64,000 bases of DNA from NCBI RefSeq assembly GCF_900230285.1, contig NZ_OCNK01000001.1, forward strand, positions 992,001 to 1,056,000. Reading direction: 5' to 3'. The notes below the pieces were generated by a model. It saw nothing but the letters and a program-made list of their open reading frames with translations. It searched no databases and was not told the origin of the DNA. The translations under genes were made by a program, and so were the position numbers. Of this stretch, positions 8,882-16,659 are shown in pieces (the stretch's first letter is position 1; each line of letters opens with the position of its first letter). Source of the stretch: Blastococcus haudaquaticus. Its GTDB lineage: Bacteria > Actinomycetota > Actinomycetes > Mycobacteriales > Geodermatophilaceae.

Positions 8882-9690
8882 GACACCTCCCGCGCGGCGA
8901 CGGCGCCGTCCCCGCCCGCCCGCAGGCGCAGCTCGATCGACCACAGCGTGCGGGTCTCGATGTGCTCCTCGGTGAGCCGCCGTGCCAGGCCGCCGTCCCG
9001 GTCCTCGATCGCGTCCACCACCGCCCGGTGCCCGGCGACCATCACGTCGAGCAGCCCCGGATCGGAGGCGGGCGGCCACGGCAGCTGGCCGAGCTCGAGG
9101 TGCAGGTCCATGACCTGCATCGTCAGCCGCACGGACTGCGCGCAGGCGGCCAGCTCGATGAAGTACCGCCCCTCGGCGCGCCGCTGGCCGGTGACGGAGT
9201 CGGCGATCGCCAGCCGGTCGACGATGTCGCGCAGCCGGGCGATCTCGGTACGCGAGGCCCGGCCGGCGGCGAGCCGGGCCGCGGCCGCGGAGACCGCCCC
9301 GTGCACGTCGCCCAGCTCGCGCAGGTCGGTGGTCCCCAGCTCGGCCAGCCGGGCGTCGGCCAGCTCGCCCAGGACGTCGTCCCGCGCCCGGACGAAGCTG
9401 CCGCCGCCCCGGCCGCGCCGGGTGACCACCAGGCCGAGCTTGCGCAGCTCCGCGAGCGCCTCCCGCAGCGTCATCGTCGAGACGTTGAGCATGGTGGCCA
9501 GATCGGCCTCCGGAGGCAGCTGCTCGCCGTCGCCGAGGAGGCCGAGCGCGATCGCGCTCCCGACGCGGCGCACGACCGCCTCGCTGCGGAGGGCGCCGTC
9601 GTCCAGCGGCGAGAAGACCGCACGACGGGCGTCACCGCTGAGCAGTTGCACGCACGCCTCCCGCCGGCCGGATGCCGCCAAGTGTTGCAC
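8878..9690 (-). CDS. GntR/FadR-type transcriptional regulator (FCD domain)
   Basis: 270-residue GntR-family DNA-binding protein. Its winged helix lies at about residues 37-105 (LPPEADLATMLNVSTMTLREALAELRKLGLV), followed by an all-helical FCD effector domain (about 120-255) with the metal/ligand-type segments typical of FadR subfamily repressors. The start codon at 9690 is GTG. It is divergent from the FeS/FAD operon (start 9780) and translationally coupled to the Cache protein downstream. It probably represses both divergent units until a carboxylate- or amine-type substrate appears. Confidence 0.85.
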   Translation of the reverse strand: MQHLAASGRREACVQLLSGDARRAVFSPLDDGALRSEAVVRRVGSAIALGLLGDGEQLPPEADLATMLNVSTMTLREALAELRKLGLVVTRRGRGGGSFVRARDDVLGELADARLAELGTTDLRELGDVHGAVSAAAARLAAGRASRTEIARLRDIVDRLAIADSVTGQRRAEGRYFIELAACAQSVRLTMQVMDLHLELGQLPWPPASDPGLLDVMVAGHRAVVDAIEDRDGGLARRLTEEHIETRTLWSIELRLRAGGDGAVAAREVS

Positions 9691-9712
9691 CAGCGATACC
9701 CGTTCTTAACCG

Positions 9713-9741
9713 TTGATTCCATAGGTTTTGGCCGTTAGCGT
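9713..9741 (+). promoter_or_regulatory. Promoter of the FeS-FAD oxidase operon
   Basis: TTGATT (9713-9718) and TAGCGT (9736-9741) are spaced exactly 17 bp, giving a leader of about 33 nt with GAGGAG before the GTG at 9780. AT-rich bases just upstream (CGTTCTTAACCGTTGATT) are a candidate GntR site. Confidence 0.55.
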
Positions 9742-9779
9742 GGCCCCCACCACTCAGCCCCCTGTGACGAGGAGCACCA

Positions 9780-11276
9780 GTGACACAGGTCGAGCCGGAC
9801 CGCGCCGCCGAGGCGGACGCACTGTCCCGCCCCTTCACACCCGGGGCGCCGTCCAACCCACCCGAGCTGGCGGACTTCCCCGAGACCCTCGCCGGCCCGG
9901 TGCCTCCGCCGCGCCAGGACCCGAGGACCGCCGCGTTCGTCGAGCAGTGGCGCAACGCCTCGTACAACTGCTACTCGTCCGGGCACAAGTTCTGCCGCGA
10001 GGTCTGCCCGGTCACCCAGGTCGAGCGCAACGAGTCGTGGACGCCGACCGCGTTCCACGCCAACGTCGTGGCCATGGAGCGCGGTGAGCTCGACATCGAG
10101 GACATCGCGGCCGACTACGTCAACTGCACGCAGTGCGGCGCCTGCGAGCTGCGCTGCCCCAACACGCTCTTCACCGGCGACTTCTACCGGTTCCGCACCC
10201 GTACCGTCGACGTGGTCAAGGCGGTGCGGTCCCTCGCCGTGGAGAGCGGCATCCACCAGCCGAACTGGCAGATCTGGAACGAGCGCACCGATCTGCGCAC
10301 GCACGAGCCGGTCCTGGGCGAGACGCCGGTGAACCAGGAGAAGGTCCGCGACTGGGCCGAGGGGCTCGATCTCCCGATCGGCGGTGAGACGGTCCTGTTC
10401 GTCGACTGCGAGGCGGCGTTCTACCGGACGTCCGTGCCGCGGGCGGTGGCCCAGATGCTGCAGCTGGCCGGCTACGAATTCGGGCTCATGGAGGACCAGT
10501 GGTGCTGCGGCGGCCCGGCCGCCGAGATGGGCTACGCCGACCAGGCCCAGCGCTTCGCCCGCCACAACCTGGACAACTGGCGGAAGACGGGCACGAAGCG
10601 GCTGCTGGTGCTCGACCCGCACGACTACATCAGCTTCACCGAGGACTACCCGAAGTACTTCGGCGAGGAGTTCGACATCGAGGTCGTGCTCGTCATCGAG
10701 GTGCTGGCCCAGCTGCTGCGTGCGGGGAAGCTGACCCCGTCGGTCCCGGTGGACCGGGCGATCACCTACCACGACCCGTGCCGGCTCAACAAGCGCAAGG
10801 GCATCTGGGAGGAGCCCCGCGAGCTGCTCCGCGCCATCCCGGGGCTGAAGTTCGAGGACGTCGACCGGGTGACCCAGTGGTCCTACTGCTCCGGCGGTGG
10901 CGGCGGGCTGCCGATCGAGAAGCCCGAGCTCACCGCCAAGATCAGCGCGATGCGGCTGGAGCGGGCCGCGGAGCTCGACGTCGACACGCTGGTCAGCGCC
11001 TGCCCGTGGTCGGAGCGGCCGCTGAGCGAGGCCGGTGACGCCGAGGACATCGACGTCGTCGACCTGCACGAGCTGTTCGCGCAGTCGCTCGGGATCACCG
11101 TCGGCGGGTCCCGCGGCGACGTCGGCGACCGGCGGCTGGCCCAGGAGCGCACCGGCGTCCCGGGGCGGGCGCGGCGGGAGCACGGCAGCAGCCGCGGTGG
11201 CTGCGGCGGTGGTGGCGGGGGCTGCGGCGGCGGGTGCGGGAACGGTTCCGGCGGCTGCGGGTGCGGGGGGCACTGA
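9780..11276 (+). CDS. (Fe-S)-binding CCG-domain oxidoreductase subunit with Gly/Cys-rich tail
   Basis: 498-residue GlpC/LldE/HdrD-like electron-transfer subunit. An N-terminal ferredoxin-type region has C64, C72, C76 and then C116, C119, C122, C126 (NCTQCGACELRCPN). Two cysteine-rich CCG-like regions follow (DQWCCGGPAAEMGY near 240, and YCSGGGGGLPIEKPEL with CPWSERPL near 370-420). The last ~30 residues are almost only glycine with five cysteines, which I do not know from the family. The GTG start at 9780 has a GAGGAG Shine-Dalgarno. The FAD oxidase begins 2 bp after its stop, so the two very likely form one oxidoreductase that passes electrons to the respiratory chain. Confidence 0.85.
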   Translation: MTQVEPDRAAEADALSRPFTPGAPSNPPELADFPETLAGPVPPPRQDPRTAAFVEQWRNASYNCYSSGHKFCREVCPVTQVERNESWTPTAFHANVVAMERGELDIEDIAADYVNCTQCGACELRCPNTLFTGDFYRFRTRTVDVVKAVRSLAVESGIHQPNWQIWNERTDLRTHEPVLGETPVNQEKVRDWAEGLDLPIGGETVLFVDCEAAFYRTSVPRAVAQMLQLAGYEFGLMEDQWCCGGPAAEMGYADQAQRFARHNLDNWRKTGTKRLLVLDPHDYISFTEDYPKYFGEEFDIEVVLVIEVLAQLLRAGKLTPSVPVDRAITYHDPCRLNKRKGIWEEPRELLRAIPGLKFEDVDRVTQWSYCSGGGGGLPIEKPELTAKISAMRLERAAELDVDTLVSACPWSERPLSEAGDAEDIDVVDLHELFAQSLGITVGGSRGDVGDRRLAQERTGVPGRARREHGSSRGGCGGGGGGCGGGCGNGSGGCGCGGH

Positions 11277-11278
11277 CC

Positions 11279-12850
11279 ATGACGATCACCGAACCGGCCG
11301 GGCCCATCGGCACCGCGCCCTTCACCACCGAACCACTCAGCGACGACCGCCTCACCGCCCTGGTCCGGGCGCTGCGACCGGTCCTGGCCGACGACCAGAT
11401 CCTGCTCGCCAAGACCGACCGCTACAACCGCGCCCGCGTGCCGGCGCCGTTCCCGGTGCACCGGTGGGCCGAACGGGTGCCCGACGTCGTGGTCATGCCC
11501 ACCTCGACCGAGCAGGTGGCCGCGGTGGTGAGGATCGCCAACGAGATGCGCATCCCGGTCGTCCCGCGGGACGGCGGCACGGGGCTGACCGACGGCGCGG
11601 TCCCCCACCGCCGCGGGATCGTCGTCGACGTCAAGAAGATGAACCAGATCCACGAGCTGGACCTGGTCAACCGGACCGTGACGGTCGGCACCGGCATCAG
11701 CATGATGAAGCTCAACGAGCGGTTGGCCAAGCACGGGCTCTTCTATCCCGACGACCCGGCGTCCTACCCGTGCTCGCTGGTGGGAGGGAGGATCGGCACC
11801 AGCGGCTGGTCGCTCATCGGCTCCCGGTACGGGCACACCCGCGACCTCGTGCTCAGCTTCGACCACGTGCTGCCCACCGGCGACGTCCTGCATGTCGGCG
11901 ACGGCATCGGCCGGAAGATCAGCAAGTCCTCCAGCGGCTACTCCCTCAAGCACCTGTTCATGGGCCACCAGGGCACGCTGGGCATCGCCACGAAGGCGAC
12001 GCTCAAGTTGTTCCCCAAGCCGGAGGCCGAGCTCTCGCCGTTCTGGGCGTTCGACAACTACGAGGACGCCCACGCCTGCACGGGTGCGCTGGCCCGTGCC
12101 GGGGTGGCGACCTTCGCCGGCGCCGTCCTCTTCGACGAGCACAAGGTTGCCTACCTGCGTCGCGACGACGAGGCCTACATCCCGCAGCCGGCCGACGTCC
12201 GGGCGCTGGTCTGCTCGGTCATGTACGGCTACGAGGACGAGGTGCGGGCCGGCGGCAAGCGGCTGTTCCGCATCGCCAAGGAACACGGCGCCCGCTACCT
12301 CGGCGACGAGATCTCCGAGGGCGACTGGGCGGCCCGGCACGACCGGTACGCCACGCCGCTGCACGGGCGGACCAAGGACGGCCAGGTCATCCCGATGTCC
12401 TGGCACTGCGAGGACGCCGCGGTCAACTTCTCCGCCGTCCCGGCGGTCAGCCGGGCGTGGCACGAGATCCTGGCCGACCTCCGGCGCAAGACCGACGTCT
12501 TCGACGACTGGGGCATGTTCGCCTACACCTCCGCCGCCACCGGGGTCGACTACCTGACCGAGATCGACGTCGGCATCTGGGAGCAGCGCCTGGACGACAA
12601 GGCCTGGGCGGCATGGGTGAAGGCCAAGCGGGACATCGGCGCGGTGGCGCTCGCCCACGGCGGCTCGATGAGCGCCTGCCACGGCTCCTGCCGGGAGGGC
12701 GAGGTGGACCTGGTGCCCGAGGAGCTCGGCCGCGGCTTCGACGTGATGCTCGACGTCAAGCGGTCCCTGGACCCGAACAACATCATGAACCCGGGCAAGT
12801 ACCTGCTGGACCGCGCGTACGGGAGGGACACCACCGATGAGAACCGATGA
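11279..12850 (+). CDS. FAD-binding (VAO/GlcD-type) oxidoreductase
   Basis: 523-residue flavoprotein: PP-loop FAD-binding domain (about residues 60-240, with RDGGTGLTDGAVPHRRG) and FAD-linked oxidase C-terminal domain ending SLDPNNIMNPGKYLLD. Homologues oxidise 2-hydroxy acids, D-amino/hydroxy acids or alkyl ether precursors. The usual GGSISGEHGIG active-site signature is replaced by GGSMSACHGSCREG, so the substrate probably differs. The ATG at 11279 is 2 bp after the FeS subunit stop, and the 3' end overlaps the small protein by 14 bp. Likely a membrane-associated or cytosolic dehydrogenase complex with the FeS subunit. Confidence 0.85.
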   Translation: MTITEPAGPIGTAPFTTEPLSDDRLTALVRALRPVLADDQILLAKTDRYNRARVPAPFPVHRWAERVPDVVVMPTSTEQVAAVVRIANEMRIPVVPRDGGTGLTDGAVPHRRGIVVDVKKMNQIHELDLVNRTVTVGTGISMMKLNERLAKHGLFYPDDPASYPCSLVGGRIGTSGWSLIGSRYGHTRDLVLSFDHVLPTGDVLHVGDGIGRKISKSSSGYSLKHLFMGHQGTLGIATKATLKLFPKPEAELSPFWAFDNYEDAHACTGALARAGVATFAGAVLFDEHKVAYLRRDDEAYIPQPADVRALVCSVMYGYEDEVRAGGKRLFRIAKEHGARYLGDEISEGDWAARHDRYATPLHGRTKDGQVIPMSWHCEDAAVNFSAVPAVSRAWHEILADLRRKTDVFDDWGMFAYTSAATGVDYLTEIDVGIWEQRLDDKAWAAWVKAKRDIGAVALAHGGSMSACHGSCREGEVDLVPEELGRGFDVMLDVKRSLDPNNIMNPGKYLLDRAYGRDTTDENR

Positions 12851-13157
12851 CCAGCCGACGGGCCCGTCCGCCAGCGCGCCCTACCGCTTCGCCGAGCAGC
12901 ACACCCCGCCGGCGCCGGTGCGGGTGAGCGAGGTGGCGCAGACCACCTTCGAGCACGTCTACGAGGTCGACCCGCGGCTGATGGAGGTGCACGTCCTCCA
13001 GCAGGTGTTCCCCAACTGGGACACCCTCCGGATCATGCGCAGCCGGGCGGACCACCTCGCCTGGATGCACACGCACTTCGCGGAGAAGGTCATCACCGGG
13101 TCGGAAATCCTGGCGGAGATCGAGCGCGAGAGCACGCCGGTACCACCACCCCTCTAG
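12837..13157 (+). CDS. Small conserved-context protein of the FeS/FAD operon, unknown function
   Basis: 106-residue hydrophilic protein with no recognised domain, signal peptide or membrane helix. After a disordered Pro-rich start (to about residue 25) there is a compact alpha/beta-looking part containing FEHVYEVDPRLMEVHVL and a C-terminal helical segment. The ATG at 12837 lies inside the end of the FAD oxidase gene (14-bp overlap) with GGGAGG about 10 nt upstream, so it is co-translated. A third subunit, assembly factor or product-binding protein of the oxidase is plausible but unproven. Confidence 0.7.
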   Translation: MRTDDQPTGPSASAPYRFAEQHTPPAPVRVSEVAQTTFEHVYEVDPRLMEVHVLQQVFPNWDTLRIMRSRADHLAWMHTHFAEKVITGSEILAEIERESTPVPPPL

Positions 13158-13189
13158 GACGCCACCTCTCGAGGCGTGACTTCTGCGGA

Positions 13190-13195
13190 TAGCGT
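13190..13195 (+). promoter_or_regulatory. Possible -10 of the aldehyde dehydrogenase gene
   Basis: TAGCGT, identical to the -10 proposed at 9736, lies in the 102-bp gap before the dehydrogenase. No convincing -35 is seen; read-through from the oxidase operon is also possible. Confidence 0.3.
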
Positions 13196-13259
13196 GCCGA
13201 TCCCGGCTGCGCGCCACGCGGACTGGCGCCGCGCCCCCGTCCAACGATAGGAATCAGTC

Positions 13260-14705
13260 GTGAGCGACAAGCTGGAGCTGCAGAACTTCGTCGGCGGCGA
13301 GCACGCCGGCACCGCCGACGGCCACCGGATGGACCTGGTCGACCCGAGCACCGGCGAGGTCTTCGCGTCCGCGCCGGTCTCCGGGGCGGAGGACGTCGAC
13401 CGCGCCTACCGCGTGGCCGCCGACGCCTTCGAGACCTGGCGGGACACCACCCCGTCGGAGCGGCAGCAGGCGCTGCTGAAGCTCGCCGACGCGGTCGAGG
13501 AGCACGCCGAGGAACTGGTCGCGCTGGAGAGCCGCAACACCGGCAAGCCGATCGGCCTGACCGCCTCGGAGGAGATCCCCCCGATGGTCGACCAGATCCG
13601 GTTCTTCGCCGGGGCGGCCCGCACCCTGGAGGGCAAGGCCGCGGCCGAGTACATGGCCGGGCACACCAGCTGGGTCCGCCGCGAGCCGATCGGCGTCGTG
13701 GGCCAGGTGACGCCGTGGAACTACCCGATGATGATGGCGGTCTGGAAGATCGCGCCGGCGCTGGCGGCCGGCAACACCGTCGTCCTGAAGCCGTCGGACA
13801 CCACCCCCGCGACGACGCTGCGGCTGGCCGAGCTCGCCGCCGACATCCTCCCCGCGGGCGTCCTCAACGTCGTCTGCGGCGACCGCGACACCGGCCGGGC
13901 GCTGGTCGAGCACAAGGTGCCCCAGCTCGTGGCGATCACCGGCTCCGTCCGGGCCGGCATGGAGGTGGCCGGCGCCGCGGCCAAGGACGTCAAGCGGGTG
14001 CACCTGGAGCTGGGCGGCAAGGCGCCGGTCGTCGTCTTCGACGACGCGGACCTGGAGGCGGCCGCCGAGGCGATCGCCGTGGCCGGCTACTTCAACGCCG
14101 GCCAGGACTGCACCGCCGCCTCCCGCGTGCTGGTCGCCCCCGGCATCCACGACGACTTCGTGGCGGCGCTGACCGAGCAGGCGAGGAACACCGCCACCAC
14201 GTACGCGAACGGCGCCACGGACGAGGACGCCATGGTGCCGCCGGTGAACAACGCCAACCAGCTCGCCCACGTCACCGGCTTCCTCGACCGGGCACCCGAC
14301 CACGCGGAGATCACCGCCGGCGGCCACCGGCAGGGCGACCGCGGCTTCTTCGTCGAGCCCACCGTCGTCGCCGGGCTGCGGCAGGACGACGAGATGGTGC
14401 AGCGGGAGATCTTCGGCCCGGTCATCACCGTGCAGCGGTTCACCGACGAGGACGAGGCGGTGCGCTGGGCCAACGGCGTCGAGCTCGGCCTGGCCTCCAG
14501 CGTGTGGACGAAGGACTTCGGCCGGGCCATGCGGATGAGCAAGCGGCTGGACTTCGGGTGCGTGTGGATCAACACCCACATCCCGCTCGTGGCCGAGATG
14601 CCCCACGGCGGGTTCAAGCACTCCGGGTACGGCAAGGACCTGTCGATGTACGGGCTCGAGGACTACACCCGCATCAAGCACGTCATGGCCAACATCGAGA
14701 GCTGA
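13260..14705 (+). CDS. Gamma-aminobutyraldehyde/betaine-aldehyde-type dehydrogenase
   Basis: 481-residue NAD(P)-dependent aldehyde dehydrogenase. Catalytic residues are all present: N154 in TPWNYP, E250 in VHLELGGKAP and C284 in FNAGQDCTAASR. Overall similarity is to the 4-aminobutyraldehyde (PatD/PuuC) and betaine aldehyde group. With the copper amine oxidase and GabT nearby, oxidation of 4-aminobutyraldehyde to GABA is the natural role. The GTG start at 13260 follows AGGAA. A strong hairpin ends transcription immediately downstream. Confidence 0.88.
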   Translation: MSDKLELQNFVGGEHAGTADGHRMDLVDPSTGEVFASAPVSGAEDVDRAYRVAADAFETWRDTTPSERQQALLKLADAVEEHAEELVALESRNTGKPIGLTASEEIPPMVDQIRFFAGAARTLEGKAAAEYMAGHTSWVRREPIGVVGQVTPWNYPMMMAVWKIAPALAAGNTVVLKPSDTTPATTLRLAELAADILPAGVLNVVCGDRDTGRALVEHKVPQLVAITGSVRAGMEVAGAAAKDVKRVHLELGGKAPVVVFDDADLEAAAEAIAVAGYFNAGQDCTAASRVLVAPGIHDDFVAALTEQARNTATTYANGATDEDAMVPPVNNANQLAHVTGFLDRAPDHAEITAGGHRQGDRGFFVEPTVVAGLRQDDEMVQREIFGPVITVQRFTDEDEAVRWANGVELGLASSVWTKDFGRAMRMSKRLDFGCVWINTHIPLVAEMPHGGFKHSGYGKDLSMYGLEDYTRIKHVMANIES

Positions 14706-14730
14706 GCCGCGGCCGCGCCGACGGCGACGG

Positions 14731-14779
14731 AGCGCACCGACGCCCCCTTCTGCGGCTCAGAAGGGGGCGTCGGCGCGCT
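14731..14779. terminator. Strong bidirectional terminator hairpin
   Basis: Perfect 15-bp stem CCGACGCCCCCTTCT (14737-14751) with AGAAGGGGGCGTCGG (14759-14773) and a 7-nt loop. It is extended by 5 further pairs beyond one mismatch. It lies between the convergent aldehyde dehydrogenase and permease genes. Confidence 0.85.
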
Positions 14780-14796
14780 TCACCGGCAGGCGGGAG

Positions 14797-16329
14797 TCAG
14801 TCCTCGAACACCAGCGCCGGGGTGTCGGTGCGCAGCGTCTCGCCCCGGAAGAACTCCGGGTGCTTGGCCCGCCACACGAGCATGAGCACGGCGCCCAGCA
14901 GGAGCAGGCCGATGCCGATGACGAAGACGCTGCCGACGCCGAACACCGACGACCCGCTGCCGTACGCCGGGTCGAGCGTGTCGACGGCGGTCTGCACGAA
15001 CACCGCCGTGAGCATCACCGCCCCCAGCAGGGGGAACACGCCCTTGAAGACCAGGTCGCGGGCGCTGCGGGTCAGCTCGCGCCGGAAGTACCAGACGCAG
15101 GCGTAGGCGGTCAGGCCGTAGTAGAAGCAGATCATCAGGCCGAGTGCGTAGATCGTGTCGATGAGGACGTTCTCGCTGATCAGCGTCATCCCGACGTAGA
15201 AGACCGCGGTGCCGATGCCGGACGCCAGGGTCGCGGTGGACGGCGTCAGGAAGCGCGGGTGCACGTCGCCGAACCGCTTCGGGATCGCCCCGTAGGTGCC
15301 CATCGCCAGCAGGGTGCGGGCCGGCGGCAGGAACGTCGTCTGCAGCGACGACGCCGAGCTGGCGACCACGGCGAGGAAGAGCAGGAACGCCAGGCCCGTG
15401 CCCATCACCGGGTCGGCGAGCGCGGCGAAGACGTTGGCCCCCGTGTCCTCGTTGCCGAGGCCGGTGCCCTCGTCCCCGATGCCGGCGTACATCTGCACGG
15501 CGATCGCGGTCACCAGGTAGGTCACGACGATGACCGCCATGGACAGCAGCGCCGCCCGGCCCGGCGTGCGCGCGCTGCCGGAGGTCTCCTCGTTGACCGT
15601 CAGGCAGGTGTCCCAGCCCCAGTAGATGAACAGCGAGAGGGAGAGCCCCGCGGTGAAGGCGCTGAACGAGCCGATCGCGGTCGGGTCGAGCCAGGACAGC
15701 TCGAACGGGATGCTGTCGGGCGCCGAGCCGGTCTTCGCCAGCGCGAGCACCACGAACAGGGCGAGCACCGCCATCTGGAAGCCGACCAGGACGTACTGCA
15801 CGCGCTTGGTGGTCTGCACGCCGCGGTAGGCCACCCAGGTGGCCAGGGCGACGAACGCCACGCAGGTGAGGACGTTGACGAGCTTGTTGCCGCCCAGGTC
15901 CGCCAGCCACGCCGACCCGGTCAGCTCGCCCAGGAGCAGGTAGAAGAAGGAGACGGCGACCCCGGCGAGGCTGGACAGCACGATGATCGTCGCCAGCAGC
16001 GCACCCCAGCCGGCGAGCCAGCCGACGTAGGGGTTGAAGGCCTTGGTCGCCCACGTGAAGGACGTCCCGCAGTCCGGCGCGACGCGGTTGAGCTCCCGGT
16101 AGGCGTAGGCCACCAGCAGCATCGGCAGGAAGCCGGCGAGGAAGATCGCCGGCATCTGCAGCCCCACCTCGGTGACGGTCGGACCGAGGGTGACGGTGAG
16201 CGCGTACACCGGCGCGATGCTGGAGACGCCGAGCACGACGCTGGCCAGCAGGCCGACGGAGTTCTTCGACAGGCCCTTCGCGCGGAGGTCGCCGGCCGGT
16301 GCGACCGGGGCGTGGGGGTCGAGCGACAT
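14797..16329 (-). CDS. APC-family amino acid/polyamine permease
   Basis: 510-residue multi-helix APC transporter, similar in layout to the permease at 1-1005 (LNRVAPDCGTSFTWATKAFN here against LNRVDPDCGTTFSWVTRAMG there; WGWDT motif). It probably imports an amine or amino acid used by the divergent agmatinase/amine oxidase operon. The ATG at 16329 has AAGGA 8 nt upstream and begins MSLDPHAPVAP; the open frame extends upstream without conserved sequence. A 330-bp gap, shared with the agmatinase promoter, lies before it. Confidence 0.88.
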   Translation of the reverse strand: MSLDPHAPVAPAGDLRAKGLSKNSVGLLASVVLGVSSIAPVYALTVTLGPTVTEVGLQMPAIFLAGFLPMLLVAYAYRELNRVAPDCGTSFTWATKAFNPYVGWLAGWGALLATIIVLSSLAGVAVSFFYLLLGELTGSAWLADLGGNKLVNVLTCVAFVALATWVAYRGVQTTKRVQYVLVGFQMAVLALFVVLALAKTGSAPDSIPFELSWLDPTAIGSFSAFTAGLSLSLFIYWGWDTCLTVNEETSGSARTPGRAALLSMAVIVVTYLVTAIAVQMYAGIGDEGTGLGNEDTGANVFAALADPVMGTGLAFLLFLAVVASSASSLQTTFLPPARTLLAMGTYGAIPKRFGDVHPRFLTPSTATLASGIGTAVFYVGMTLISENVLIDTIYALGLMICFYYGLTAYACVWYFRRELTRSARDLVFKGVFPLLGAVMLTAVFVQTAVDTLDPAYGSGSSVFGVGSVFVIGIGLLLLGAVLMLVWRAKHPEFFRGETLRTDTPALVFED

Positions 16330-16659
16330 GCGGGGTCCTTGTCTCGAGGCCCGATCTCGGGGCGGCGGTGCGGGGTCCGGAACAGCGAGCGGTCGCCCCG
16401 GCGTGTCCTGCGTCACGCAGAGCCAGCCAGCTCACCGCGACCGGCGGAAGCGGCCACCCTGTCCACCGGAGGCCGGCAGAGGTGCCGATCCGGCACACCG
16501 GACGGCGTCCGAGGCGGCCGGGAGGCACTGTTCCGCACCACGGTTTCCGTCGTGTTTCCTCGTACGGACCACCGGTTCGGTCGTGCACCACCTGTCGACC
16601 GGCCGGATACGCATGCCATGCTGAGGAGGCCCGGACCCCGCACGACAGGACCGCACCCC
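16330..16659. other. 330-bp divergent intergenic region
   Basis: No gene is supported here. It should hold both divergent promoters. GATACG at 16606-16611 could be a -10 for the agmatinase operon. The hexamer GTTTCC occurs twice near 16543-16561 next to CGTCGTG-like bases, a possible regulator site. No riboswitch was recognised. Confidence 0.4.

Noticed and set aside
14860-16659. 600-codon N-terminal extension of the agmatinase frame
   Set aside because: It runs antisense through the permease gene with Gln/Asp/Arg-rich nonsense; homology begins at 16660.
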